Source of the DNA: Gilvimarinus xylanilyticus
Lineage (GTDB): Bacteria; Pseudomonadota; Gammaproteobacteria; Pseudomonadales; Cellvibrionaceae
DNA length: 64,000 bases
Assembly: GCF_024195295.1 (NCBI RefSeq)
Contig: NZ_JAMFTH010000001.1
Span: 1,612,001-1,676,000, forward strand
Reading direction: 5' to 3'
Position numbers and translations under genes: made by a program. Positions 1 through 9,200 of the stretch are shown here, in pieces (positions within the stretch are counted from its first letter, which is position 1; the number at the start of each line of letters is the position of its first letter). The notes beneath the pieces are model-generated. The model did not search any database, was not told where the DNA came from, and saw nothing but the letters and a program-made list of their open reading frames with translations.

Positions 1-1584
1 TTTGCGGTCATACTTAACACACCACTGTTTAATATAGGGATGAATCGCCTCGTTGATCGAGACGGAAGGGTTGTAAACGCCGAGACCGGCCAACTCTTAG
101 CGAATGTTTTCACATACACCAATCCGGCGCATCACTACGGATACCTAACTGTCGAGAATGCCATCTACAACGAAAGCCAAGACGTGGTTACAATTGTCGA
201 ACGAGACCGGGTCATCACCCTCAGCGCAGGACCTTTACATACTATAGAGTCCAACCCGGTGTCTTCTCAATATTTTGGGCTATTTTATTACGACGGAAAA
301 CGCATCGCTCTTGAGCGAAACTATGATCACCTAAGCTGGGCTGTGGAAGACCACCCTTGCCCTGATTGTGCGAGCAACCTACCACCCACCGCGAGCTTTT
401 CTACTTCACTCAAAAATGACGAGAACAACTCCGTACAAGTTCTATTGGACGCGAGCTCGAGTGTTGATCCCGAAGGCGCACCGCTTACCTATTACTGGGA
501 CCTAGACGGCGATCAGCAGTGGGACCTGAAAACAAACAACAACAAGGTCGAACACAACTATATGATTGATGGCAGTTATGCCATAACCATGCTGATTGCG
601 GATGCTGCAGGTAAAACGTCACACGCGCGTGATAACGTGGAAATTAACACTTCTCCGGACTCAGGCACACCCACACATTCCCCCACGCCCGGAACTCTCA
701 ACATTGGCGCCGACAAAGTGGAGTACTCCCCCGAAACTCAAAAGATGTATGTTTTAGATACTTCTGAGAAACGTTTATACACCATTGACATGGCGAGTCT
801 TAGCCTTGAACGTTATCACCAATTCACCCACACACCTGTGGCCCTTGACCTTAGCAGTGATAGTAAACGTTTAGTGGTCGCCATACAGCCAATCCCTATC
901 GATGAATACTATTCGGATCCAAACAGTGGCTTCGTAGCTATTTTCGACGCCACTACTGGAATGAGAACTCACAATGTTCAAATTGATCAATCCCCTGCAG
1001 ACTTAGCAGTTAGCACTTCTGGTGAGCTTTATATTTCTGGCGCGCAAGATGAAAGTTTGACAGCCTATGCGCTCGACGATACTTCCAACATCTACGCGGC
1101 AACCTTCTTCGACAGACATTTCGAAATATTCCTGAACAACGAAGAGGACAGAGTATTTACTACCGAGCCCGGTTCTTATTCGAATAGAGTCAGTGTTTTG
1201 CGCACAGGGGAAAACCTGAATCGTAATATAGAGACCGTTAGTCACTATGATGCCCCAAGCTTTCGTATCGGCAACCGAATTTGGCTACATCCAGACAATG
1301 ACTATTTTGTCGGTAGCTCGGGCGTTATTCTTAATACCAACGGCGAATATCACAATCAGGACCTTCCACATGGCGTGATAGATGCGGCGTTCAATGAAGA
1401 TGGCTCAGAACTGACTTATATTGGTGAGGACGAATCGATTTATCATATCAATACCAGCGATTGGACTGTTCTGAACAGCGCCTCGGACATTGCCCAGCCT
1501 CGTCATCTTGTAAGACACAATGATGTCTACTACGTGCTGGCCGGACCCGATGGTGCCACAACACTCGAAGCACTCACTTTCTAA
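1..1584 (+). CDS. PKD-domain / beta-propeller protein, 5' end outside window
   Basis: The reading frame is open from base 1 through the first ATG at 40, so the gene most likely starts upstream of the window and this is its C-terminal part. About 120 residues after the ATG lies a PKD domain (PPTASF start, WDLDGD core, YAITMLIAD end). The remainder has repeated short beta-strand units of the YVTN/WD-like propeller kind (VEYSPETQKMYVLD, LDLSSDSKRLVVA, AVSTSGELYISG). The part before the PKD also looks propeller-like. PKD domains in this lineage are extracellular adhesion or carbohydrate-associated modules, so a surface or secreted location is likely, but no signal peptide can be seen because the start is missing. 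Substrate unknown. Confidence 0.75.
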   Translation, partial: FAVILNTPLFNIGMNRLVDRDGRVVNAETGQLLANVFTYTNPAHHYGYLTVENAIYNESQDVVTIVERDRVITLSAGPLHTIESNPVSSQYFGLFYYDGKRIALERNYDHLSWAVEDHPCPDCASNLPPTASFSTSLKNDENNSVQVLLDASSSVDPEGAPLTYYWDLDGDQQWDLKTNNNKVEHNYMIDGSYAITMLIADAAGKTSHARDNVEINTSPDSGTPTHSPTPGTLNIGADKVEYSPETQKMYVLDTSEKRLYTIDMASLSLERYHQFTHTPVALDLSSDSKRLVVAIQPIPIDEYYSDPNSGFVAIFDATTGMRTHNVQIDQSPADLAVSTSGELYISGAQDESLTAYALDDTSNIYAATFFDRHFEIFLNNEEDRVFTTEPGSYSNRVSVLRTGENLNRNIETVSHYDAPSFRIGNRIWLHPDNDYFVGSSGVILNTNGEYHNQDLPHGVIDAAFNEDGSELTYIGEDESIYHINTSDWTVLNSASDIAQPRHLVRHNDVYYVLAGPDGATTLEALTF

Positions 1585-1607
1585 TTCAAAACTGGGACAT
1601 ACAGAGT

Positions 1608-2021
1608 ATGATTTTACCGATGGCAGCCCTTGTATTACTCACCTTTATCGTGGCATTTACTATGCTGGCTGCTCGTATTCGCGCCGTTAAAAGCCGCGAG
1701 GTATCGCTCAGTTACTTTAAAACCTACGATGCTTCACCGCGCGAGCTGCCCGAGCGAATGGTACTGACCCAGCGCTGTTTTAATAATTTACTGGAAATAC
1801 CACCACTGTTTTACGTTGCCTGCCTGGCGGCGATGGTGATTGGTATGAGCGGGCTGCTGATGCTGACTCTGGCCTGGACGTATGTGGCCCTACGCGCGGT
1901 GCAGGCTTTTATTCATTTAAACGGCAATAATGTGATCTGGCGCATGCGCAGCTTTTTGCTGGGTAACCTGGTGCTGCTAGCGATGTGGGCGATCTTGGTG
2001 GTGGCGCAGCTTGGCGTTTAG
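1608..2021 (+). CDS. MAPEG family membrane protein
   Basis: A 137-residue protein with four hydrophobic segments (about residues 1-22, 62-80, 83-105, 115-135). It carries the MAPEG pattern: RCFNNLLEIPPLFYV resembles the conserved N-x-x-E-x-P helix, and AWTYVALRAVQAFIHL the third helix. Eukaryotic MAPEG members are glutathione-dependent enzymes of eicosanoid and detoxification metabolism. Bacterial short members are mostly uncharacterised, so only the family is assigned. It begins 23 bases after the PKD gene and ends immediately next to the stop of the convergent barrel gene, with no spacer. Confidence 0.8.
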   Translation: MILPMAALVLLTFIVAFTMLAARIRAVKSREVSLSYFKTYDASPRELPERMVLTQRCFNNLLEIPPLFYVACLAAMVIGMSGLLMLTLAWTYVALRAVQAFIHLNGNNVIWRMRSFLLGNLVLLAMWAILVVAQLGV

Positions 2022-3182
2022 TTAAAACGCCTCGCCAATGCCAAAGTAGAACTGAGAGCCGTTTTTGCCCACGGCCCAGTCCGCCGATAAGCTGACCTGA
2101 TGCTTGCGCGAGAGCATATAGCGGGCGCCCACACCGGCGGCGGGCAACGGATTGTGGAAAAACTCACGCGGTGATGAGGCCACCTCCCCCACCCCGGCAA
2201 AGCCGGTTAGCACCCAGCGGGGGTTTAGCCGCCAGCGGTACTCGCCCTGCACGGCGTACATGTCTTTATCGCGGTAGCGGCCGGTATCGTAACCGCGCAA
2301 ATCTGTCTTACCGCCAAACGAGCTGAGCAAAAAGAATGGTGCATCGCCGCTGGCGGTGCGGTACATGGCGCGCACGGCAATCACATCGCCCTGGGCCACG
2401 GGGCGATAGATATTGGTGTCGAACTTGCCGATTTCCGCACTAAAATCCGACCCCATCCAGTCGCGGTACAAAGAGTAACTTAACTTTGTCATCGAGCCGC
2501 GAGTAGGAAAGTATAGATCGTCGCGGGTATCAATTTTGGACGTCATCTCGAAAGCACCCAGGGTCAGCTCCAGGCTGGGGTCGGGCAGCTCGCTTACAGG
2601 GGGCGACCAGTGCCGCAAAGCGACTTCCGATCGCCCGCCCAGCACACCAATGCCCGTGTAAAAATGTTGGAATAGCTCGTACATAACCAGGGCGTAGCCA
2701 AACTGTCCATCCTGGCGGATATCCAAGTGCCTGCCGTTTTGGCCGGCGTCGTTACCAATCCCCCAAAAGCGGTAGTTATAAGTCAGATCCCCCGCCAAGA
2801 CCACCAGCCGCAAGCGGTCCTGTAACCAGTGAAAGCTGCCCCCCAGGCCCGCAGCATGGCTGCCATTTTCGGCGCCCATGGCCATGGCGCCCACGATCGA
2901 GGCCGGTTGATCGTCACTCTCTTGAGGCAAAAAGTACCCCGCCCCTAACGCCAGGCTCCACCCCAGCTCGGAGGAGTGCCCCGGCACAGGCGCCAACACC
3001 AAATCTTCGGGCCAGCGGGCAAACACTGAGGTAGCCGGATTCCCCTCAAGCTTGGCAGCGTCTACCTCGTCCACCGCCTGGTCCGCAGGCAGAGGTATCT
3101 CACCTACGGCGGCGGCGCGCGCGATAGAGCTAAATGCCAATAGCACCCATGCCAGGCTTGCCCACCAACATCGGAGCGCCAT
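2022..3182 (-). CDS. Omp85/D15-type outer-membrane beta-barrel without POTRA domains
   Basis: About 386 residues. The start at 3182 is preferred over a longer frame from 3278: it gives a clean signal peptide (MALRCWWASLAWVLL...ARA) and overlaps the upstream stop as TAATG, a classic coupling arrangement. The C-terminal half matches the surface-antigen D15/Omp85 barrel: the L6-loop motif DLRGYDTGRYRD, then alternating strands ending in a terminal phenylalanine (FGIGEAF) as needed for BAM recognition. There is no room for POTRA domains, unlike BamA or TamA. Omp85 members insert or export proteins or lipids. With the preceding SYLF-barrel gene this suggests a two-protein outer-membrane unit; the cargo is unknown. 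Confidence 0.75.
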   Translation of the reverse strand: MALRCWWASLAWVLLAFSSIARAAAVGEIPLPADQAVDEVDAAKLEGNPATSVFARWPEDLVLAPVPGHSSELGWSLALGAGYFLPQESDDQPASIVGAMAMGAENGSHAAGLGGSFHWLQDRLRLVVLAGDLTYNYRFWGIGNDAGQNGRHLDIRQDGQFGYALVMYELFQHFYTGIGVLGGRSEVALRHWSPPVSELPDPSLELTLGAFEMTSKIDTRDDLYFPTRGSMTKLSYSLYRDWMGSDFSAEIGKFDTNIYRPVAQGDVIAVRAMYRTASGDAPFFLLSSFGGKTDLRGYDTGRYRDKDMYAVQGEYRWRLNPRWVLTGFAGVGEVASSPREFFHNPLPAAGVGARYMLSRKHQVSLSADWAVGKNGSQFYFGIGEAF

Positions 3183-4648
3183 TAAAAACGCACCGTTACC
3201 GATGAGGTGAAGGCTTCGCGAGTGCCGATAAAACCATCGTACTCCAGCATGACCGATAAACGGGTGCTGATATCCCAATTAAAACCCAGCAATAGGTTCC
3301 ACGGGTCTTGATTGCGTTGATGAATCCGGTAGTCCAGCACTTGGCTGGTCGCGGGAATCGCCCAGCTGCCGTCCACGATATTTTCGCTGTCCAGATAATT
3401 GCCGCCAGCGAATACCGTCAGGTTCCCCGCCCGGGGCAAACTAATCAGACGCCCGACTCGGGGCGACAAAGTGAGCGAGCGACCGTCGAAGTTTTTGTCA
3501 TTGGCAAAGCTGTAACTGAGATTAAACGGCAATATCCCCACCCAGCCGTGCCAGGCCCCCGCCAGCACAAAGCCACCCCCGGCGGTGTAGGGATTAACAC
3601 GGGCACGGACGGGAAAAGTCACGCGGCGCTCATCCAGCACAAAACAGGCCGGGGGCGGCAAGCGTTTGCTGCAGTCAGTACCCAACTGCGCCAGCAGGTC
3701 GCTGCCATCTAAGGTGATGTCCATATTGATATCGCCGTGCACCTCGCCCAGGGTGGCGTACAGGTTTAAAAACGGCAGTACCCAGGTGTCCAACTTAAGC
3801 TGGTTGGTAATAATGTCAGCCTCAGCATTGCTGACTCCCACAAAGCTGTAGGGCATTTTGGCGCCGCCGTTAAAACCCACATCCAGGTCCGTAAGGGTCA
3901 TAATCTGCTCTACATCCGAGCGAATCCAGCCGGCGCCATAGGGACGCGGCAGATTAATGCCCCGGTCAATCACCTGTTGCGCTAATAACGGCAAAACATA
4001 GGGCCACTGCCGGGGGGCCGCATCGCCCTGCTCACCGGCATAGGCCGGATCCCGGCCCGGTATTGTCGAACGGGCCAAGCCAGTATCGGTCAAGCGGCTG
4101 TTGACCTGAATATGCGCCAGACTCAGGCCGGCACCAATAGCGGCCCCCGATTCGCTGCGCAGGTAAAGGTCGTATTCGTTGGTGTGCAGTAGATAATCTG
4201 GCCCCTGCTCGCCCAGGGTAGAGCTGGCGGTGGGATTCACCTGCCAGCGACCGCGGCGCAAACTATCCAGCGTCTGGGGAGACTTTATAACCGCCAAAAA
4301 ACGACCATCGCGCGCGCCCAAGCCCATGCCTAGCCCCAGGCTGGTAATATTCAGGTAAGTCGTACTCTGGTCGCGCTGATCGACCAATACCGCCACGGCC
4401 TTGGCGCGCCCCAATGGGCCCAAAAGCAGGGTATCGCCCGTGCCCACCAAATAACCAGGGGCGCGATCCAATTGCGCGGCCAGATCGGGCTCTTCACGCA
4501 AAAAGCTATCCAGCGCGGCCCGGGCCTTCTGATCCATTTGCTGGCGCAGCTCCGCGTGCTGCGCCTCTTGTGCCTGCCCGTGGCCTGCCAGCGACAGTGC
4601 CACACACACAAACACGGCGCCCCACCACCGGCTTATCGCTTGCCTCAT
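3182..4648 (-). CDS. SYLF (YSC84-like) domain fused to an outer-membrane beta-barrel
   Basis: The start at 4648 is chosen because AGGAAGG lies just upstream and a signal peptide follows (MRQAISRWWGAVFVCVALSLAGHGQAQ). Residues about 35-190 read as a SYLF lipid-binding domain: ARAALDSFL helix, AGYLVG-type turn, GRAKAVAVLVDQ, GLGMGLGARDGRFLAVI, then the L-x-x-L-R-x-GRW motif. Residues 230-488 are rich in alternating aromatic strands and end in VTVRF, the C-terminal signature of outer-membrane barrels. SYLF domains are known to bind phosphoinositides or lipids in eukaryotes and occur as bacterial lipoproteins; fusion to a barrel is less usual. It is the first gene of the coupled pair with the D15-type barrel. 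Confidence 0.65.
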   Translation of the reverse strand: MRQAISRWWGAVFVCVALSLAGHGQAQEAQHAELRQQMDQKARAALDSFLREEPDLAAQLDRAPGYLVGTGDTLLLGPLGRAKAVAVLVDQRDQSTTYLNITSLGLGMGLGARDGRFLAVIKSPQTLDSLRRGRWQVNPTASSTLGEQGPDYLLHTNEYDLYLRSESGAAIGAGLSLAHIQVNSRLTDTGLARSTIPGRDPAYAGEQGDAAPRQWPYVLPLLAQQVIDRGINLPRPYGAGWIRSDVEQIMTLTDLDVGFNGGAKMPYSFVGVSNAEADIITNQLKLDTWVLPFLNLYATLGEVHGDINMDITLDGSDLLAQLGTDCSKRLPPPACFVLDERRVTFPVRARVNPYTAGGGFVLAGAWHGWVGILPFNLSYSFANDKNFDGRSLTLSPRVGRLISLPRAGNLTVFAGGNYLDSENIVDGSWAIPATSQVLDYRIHQRNQDPWNLLLGFNWDISTRLSVMLEYDGFIGTREAFTSSVTVRF

Positions 4649-4796
4649 AACCTTCCTTACGTCTTTTGCGTGCCTATACAATAGCGAGTACGGCGAACAT
4701 TAAAATCCATTCTAGCCTAGGAAGGAGCACTGGAGATACAACCGCGAAGCCCGTAAAATAAGCGCCACCATTCTATTACTAGCAACCGTAAGCCCT

Positions 4797-7700
4797 ATGA
4801 TCCCCCGTATACGCGAAACTTCGCCGGTACAATCTGTCTATCTGCGCTTTATCGAAACCCTCAAGCAAGAAGGGTTTGCAGGCGATTTAAACCCGGATTA
4901 CGCCAACCGCACCGTGCTATCCACCGATAACTCGATTTATCAGGTACTGCCCCAAGGGGTGGTTTACCCGCGCCATATCGACGATTTAACGCTTATTGCA
5001 CGGTTATCTCAGCGCGAGGAGTTCCGTCAGGTAGTGCTCAGCCCGCGCGGCGGCGGCACCGGCACAAACGGCCAGTCCCTTACCGACGGCCTGGTGGTGG
5101 ATATTTCGCGCCATATGAATCAGATTCTGGAGATTAACGAATCCGAGCGCTGGGTGCGGGTGCAAACCGGGGTGGTCAAAGATCAGCTAAACGCCGCCCT
5201 CAAGCCCTACGGGTTGTTCTTTGCGCCGGAGCTCTCCACCAGTAACCGCGCCACCATCGGCGGCATGATCAACACGGACGCCTCGGGCCAGGGCTCGTGC
5301 CTGTACGGCAAAACCCGCGACCATGTGCTGGCATTAAAAACCGTGCTGCTGGACGGCACTGTGTGCGACTCCCAGCCCGCCAACGACGCTACCCTGGCCG
5401 AGCGCCGCGAACAGGCCGGGCGTATTGGCGAGGTGTACCGCGCGCTGGACGATATCGAGCGCGATAACCGCGAGCTGATCGCCGCCAAGTTTCCCAAGCT
5501 AAACCGCTGCCTGACCGGCTACGACCTGGCCCATGTGCGCACCGACAACGGCGAGTTTGACCTAAACAGCGTGCTGTGCGGCAGCGAAGGCACCCTGGGT
5601 TTTATTGCCGAGGCCAAGCTCAACGTGCTGCCCATCCCCAAGGTGGCGGCACTGGTTAACGTCAATTACCGCGACTTTAACGCCGCCCTGCGCGATGCCA
5701 CCGAGTTGATGAAAGCCGGGCCCACCTCTATTGAAACCGTGGACTCTAAAGTGCTTAACCTCGCCATGAACGATATCGTCTGGCACAGCGTCAGCGATTA
5801 CTTTCCGCCGGTGCCGGGGCAGGAAATCAAAGGTATTAACCTGGTGGAATACACCGCCGACACCCAGGATGAACTAGAGGCGGGCATTAAACGCCTAACC
5901 GATACCCTGGATGCCATGAGCGAGGCCGACAAAGAAAGTACCGGCCGCATCGGTTACACCGTGGCCATGGGCAGTGGTGCGGTGAATAAAATCTGGGGCA
6001 TGCGCAAAAAAGCCGTGGGCCTTTTGGGCAATGCCAAGGGCGAGGCGCGCCCCATTCCGTTTGTGGAAGACACCGCCGTACCGCCGGAAAACCTGGCCGA
6101 TTTTATTTTTGAATTTCGCGAGCTGCTGGATAGCCACAACTTGCAATACGGCATGTTCGGCCATGTGGACGCCGGGGTTTTGCACGTGCGCCCGGCCATT
6201 GATATGAAAGACCCCAAGCAAGAAAAACTGATTCGCACTATTTCCGACAAGGTGGTCGCCCTCACGCAAAAATACCACGGCCTGCTGTGGGGCGAACACG
6301 GCAAGGGCGTGCGCTCGGAATACGCGCCGCAGTTTTTTGGCGAGCTATACCCGCAGATTCAAAAACTCAAGGCCGCCTTTGACCCCTACAACCAGTTAAA
6401 CCCCGGCAAAATTGCCACGCCCAATAACGACAGCGAATTAATGGCCATTGACGGCGTGGTCACCCGCGGCCAGCAAGATCGCAAAATTCCCGTCCAGGTG
6501 TGGGAAGGCTACAGCGAAGGCATGCACTGCAACGGCAACGGTCTGTGCTATAACTGGAACCCCAACGATGCCATGTGCCCCTCGTGGAAGGCGACCCGCG
6601 AACGTATCCACTCTCCCAAGGGCCGCTCGTCACTGATGCGCGAATGGCTAAAGCAATTGGGCGAGCGCGACGTCAACGCCGTGGAGGAAACCCAGGCGCT
6701 TCGCAAGCAGTGGGCCATCGCCCGCCTGCCCGAGCGCATTGTCAATACCATTGGCAAAAAGCGCGGCCATTACGACTTTTCCCACGAGGTAAACACCGCC
6801 ATGCAGGGCTGCTTGGCCTGTAAATCCTGCGTGGGCCAATGCCCTATTAAAGTGGATGTACCCGAGTTTCGCGCCAAGTTTCTCGAGCTGTACTACAGCC
6901 GCTATTTGCGCCCGTTAAAAGACTATTTTATTGGCTCGCTGGAATACATGATGCCCACGCTGGCGCGGGTGCCCTGGCTGTACAATGGCCTGATGAAACC
7001 GGCGTTTATGCAAAAAGTGCTGGCCAAGACCGCCGGCATGGTCGACAGCCCATTGCTGACGGGAGTAAACCTCGACGAAGCGCTGCGCGAGGCCGGTGCC
7101 CGCTACGCCACCGCCGAAAACATCGCCACCCTTAACGCCGAGCACAAAACCAAAACCGTTATCTTGGTGCAGGACGCCTTTACCAGCTACTTTGAAACCC
7201 AGCTGGTACTGGACGCGATTAAACTGCTAAAAATACTGGGCTTTAACCCCATGCTTGCGCCCTTTAAGCCCAACGGCAAACCTTTGCACGTACACGGCTT
7301 TTTAAAGTCCTTTGCCAAGGCCGCGGACAATAACGCCCGCATGCTAAACGCTCTGGCCGATACCGGTATTCCCCTGGTGGGGCTGGAGCCCTCCATGACC
7401 CTGGCCTATCGCAGCGAGTACCAAAAACTGCAGGGCGATAAAGCGCCAAAGGTCGCGCTTATCCAGGAATGGCTGGCGGCCCAGGATGTGACCGACGCCA
7501 CCGCCCTGTTCGGCAAAAGCGGGTACAAACTGTTGGCCCACTGCACCGAAAAAACCAACGCCGCCGCCAGTATTAAAGACTGGCAGACCCTGTTTGCAGC
7601 CCTAGGCCAGGAGTTGTCGGTGGTCGATACCGGCTGCTGCGGCATGGCGGGCACCTATGGTCACGAAGCGGCCAATGTGGAGACCTCCAAAAAGATCTAC

Positions 7701-7850
7701 TCCATGAGTTGGGAAGCCGTGGTGAGCGATTCCGACAACGACGGCAAGCTGACCGCTACGGGCTACTCCTGCCGCAGCCAGGTCAAACGCCTGCAGGACA
7801 CCCGCATCCCCCACCCGCTGCAAATTCTGCTAGCGGCCTATCAGGGCTAG
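4797..7850 (+). CDS. ydiJ: YdiJ-type FAD/Fe-S D-2-hydroxyacid dehydrogenase
   Basis: At 1017 residues it matches the length of Escherichia coli YdiJ, reported to act on D-2-hydroxyglutarate. Domain order: FAD-binding type 4 domain (residues about 40-270; SPRGGGTGTNGQSLTDG and TIGGMINTDASGQG loops), FAD-linked oxidase C-terminal domain (to about 560; ends LNPGKIATP), a 4Fe-4S ferredoxin-like section with the CLACKSCVGQCP motif near residue 675, and a C-terminal CCG domain (TGCCGMAGTYGHE). This architecture passes electrons from the hydroxyacid through FAD and Fe-S clusters to the respiratory chain. Monocistronic by appearance, with a hairpin just after the stop. Confidence 0.93.
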   Translation: MIPRIRETSPVQSVYLRFIETLKQEGFAGDLNPDYANRTVLSTDNSIYQVLPQGVVYPRHIDDLTLIARLSQREEFRQVVLSPRGGGTGTNGQSLTDGLVVDISRHMNQILEINESERWVRVQTGVVKDQLNAALKPYGLFFAPELSTSNRATIGGMINTDASGQGSCLYGKTRDHVLALKTVLLDGTVCDSQPANDATLAERREQAGRIGEVYRALDDIERDNRELIAAKFPKLNRCLTGYDLAHVRTDNGEFDLNSVLCGSEGTLGFIAEAKLNVLPIPKVAALVNVNYRDFNAALRDATELMKAGPTSIETVDSKVLNLAMNDIVWHSVSDYFPPVPGQEIKGINLVEYTADTQDELEAGIKRLTDTLDAMSEADKESTGRIGYTVAMGSGAVNKIWGMRKKAVGLLGNAKGEARPIPFVEDTAVPPENLADFIFEFRELLDSHNLQYGMFGHVDAGVLHVRPAIDMKDPKQEKLIRTISDKVVALTQKYHGLLWGEHGKGVRSEYAPQFFGELYPQIQKLKAAFDPYNQLNPGKIATPNNDSELMAIDGVVTRGQQDRKIPVQVWEGYSEGMHCNGNGLCYNWNPNDAMCPSWKATRERIHSPKGRSSLMREWLKQLGERDVNAVEETQALRKQWAIARLPERIVNTIGKKRGHYDFSHEVNTAMQGCLACKSCVGQCPIKVDVPEFRAKFLELYYSRYLRPLKDYFIGSLEYMMPTLARVPWLYNGLMKPAFMQKVLAKTAGMVDSPLLTGVNLDEALREAGARYATAENIATLNAEHKTKTVILVQDAFTSYFETQLVLDAIKLLKILGFNPMLAPFKPNGKPLHVHGFLKSFAKAADNNARMLNALADTGIPLVGLEPSMTLAYRSEYQKLQGDKAPKVALIQEWLAAQDVTDATALFGKSGYKLLAHCTEKTNAAASIKDWQTLFAALGQELSVVDTGCCGMAGTYGHEAANVETSKKIYSMSWEAVVSDSDNDGKLTATGYSCRSQVKRLQDTRIPHPLQILLAAYQG

Positions 7851-7865
7851 CGGCCTGCGCCATGC

Positions 7866-7897
7866 CCGCCGCTACCGGCTCGCCCCGGTAGCGGCGG
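7866..7897 (+). terminator. GC-rich hairpin after ydiJ
   Basis: Perfect 13-bp stem (CCGCCGCTACCGG with CCGGTAGCGGCGG) around a 6-base loop, 15 bases after the ydiJ stop. No T-tract follows, so it may terminate weakly or mainly stabilise the mRNA end. Confidence 0.55.
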
Positions 7898-7904
7898 ATT
7901 CATG

Positions 7905-7910
7905 TATAAT
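7905..7910 (+). promoter_or_regulatory. -10 box of the ychF promoter
   Basis: A consensus TATAAT preceded by TG (TGTATAAT, so an extended -10) lies 38 bases before the ychF start and directly after the ydiJ hairpin. No good -35 box is visible, because the upstream bases belong to the hairpin. Confidence 0.5.
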
Positions 7911-7948
7911 CGCGGCCAAATTTTCACCACAGGCAAAGAGACAGATTC

Positions 7949-9040
7949 ATGGGCTTTAATTGCGGTATTGTCGGACTCCCCAACGTGGGTAAATCCACCC
8001 TGTTTAACGCACTGACCAAATCGGGCATTGGTGCCGAAAACTTCCCCTTTTGCACCATCGAGCCCAACGCCGGTGTGGTCGCCGTGCCCGATCCGCGCCA
8101 GGATAAAATCGCCGATATCGTAAAACCGGAAAAAATTATCGCCACCACCATGGAATTTGTGGACATTGCGGGCCTGGTGGCTGGGGCCTCTAAGGGCGAA
8201 GGCCTGGGCAACAAGTTCCTCGCCAACATCCGCGAGACCGACGCCATCGCCCATGTGGTGCGCTGCTTTGAAGACGAAAACGTGATTCACGTAGACGGGA
8301 AAATTAACCCCGCCTCGGACATTGACGTAATCAACACCGAGCTGGCCCTGGCCGACTTGGAGTCGGTAGAAAAAGCCATTCAGCGCTTTGCCAAGCTCGC
8401 CAAAGGCCAGGACAAGCACGCCATAGCCATGAAGGCACTGCTGGAGAAAATCCAGCCGCACCTGGACGAGGCCAAACCGCTGCGCTCATTCGGTTTAAAC
8501 GACGATGAAAAAGCGCTGCTGCGCGAGCTGAGCCTGATGACCCTCAAGCCCACCATGTACATCGCCAACGTCGCCGAAGACGGCTTTGAAGACAACCCGC
8601 ACCTGGACACGGTTAAAAAAATCGCCGCCGAAGAAAACGCCGTGGTCGTACCCATTTGCAACAAAATTGAAGCCGAAATCAGCGAGCTGGACGACGAAGA
8701 AAAAACCGAGTTCCTGGAGGCGCTGGGCATGGACGAGCCGGGTCTGAACCGCGTAATTCGCGGCGGTTACGACCTGTTAGGCCTGCACACCTACTTTACC
8801 GCTGGTGTTAAAGAAGTACGCGCCTGGACCATCCCCGTGGGCGCAACCGCCCCCCAAGCGGCCGGAAAAATTCACACCGATTTCGAAAAAGGCTTTATCC
8901 GCGCCGAAGTGGTCAGCTACGACGACTTTATTGAGCTAGGCGGCGAGCAAGGCGCCAAAGACGCCGGCAAATGGCGTTTGGAAGGTAAAGACTACATTGT
9001 AAAAGATGGGGATATTGTGCACTTTAGGTTTAATGTGTAA
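7949..9040 (+). CDS. ychF: Redox-regulated ATPase YchF (Obg family)
   Basis: 363 residues, normal for YchF. The P-loop is GLPNVGKST at residues 8-16 and switch II is [14 protein letters not shown]. The nucleotide-specificity motif is NVAED in place of the GTPase NKxD, which is why the family prefers ATP over GTP. A C-terminal TGS-like domain ends the protein ([19 protein letters not shown]). YchF binds ribosomes and affects the oxidative stress response. In many gammaproteobacteria it follows pth; here it follows ydiJ. The gene has its own probable promoter and a strong terminator hairpin. Confidence 0.97.
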   Translation: MGFNCGIVGLPNVGKSTLFNALTKSGIGAENFPFCTIEPNAGVVAVPDPRQDKIADIVKPEKIIATTMEFVDIAGLVAGASKGEGLGNKFLANIRETDAIAHVVRCFEDENVIHVDGKINPASDIDVINTELALADLESVEKAIQRFAKLAKGQDKHAIAMKALLEKIQPHLDEAKPLRSFGLNDDEKALLRELSLMTLKPTMYIANVAEDGFEDNPHLDTVKKIAAEENAVVVPICNKIEAEISELDDEEKTEFLEALGMDEPGLNRVIRGGYDLLGLHTYFTAGVKEVRAWTIPVGATAPQAAGKIHTDFEKGFIRAEVVSYDDFIELGGEQGAKDAGKWRLEGKDYIVKDGDIVHFRFNV

Positions 9041-9046
9041 ACAATC

Positions 9047-9090
9047 AAAAGTCAGACGTCTGGGGCCAGACGTCTGACACTTTTACTTTT
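9047..9090 (+). terminator. Terminator of ychF, built on the GTCAGACGTCTG repeat
   Basis: AAAA-GTCAGACGTCTGG, two bases, CCAGACGTCTGAC-ACTTTT, then a T-rich run. The 13-bp arms are perfect. The same core recurs at 45459-45476 and, less exactly, at 10873-10890, so the terminator may derive from a dispersed repeat. Confidence 0.75.
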
Positions 9091-9200
9091 TTCGCCTGAC
9101 GCAAAACTTTGACATCTGCCCCTCCCCACTTTTCCCCAAGACCTCCACTCTATATACTCCCTCTTAAAGCCTGGCAGGCAAAGAAAGCGGAGAGAAAACA

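Noticed and set aside
3182-3278. Longer N-terminus of the D15-type barrel gene
   Set aside because: It overlaps the SYLF gene by 97 bases and hides the signal peptide; the TAATG start fits better.
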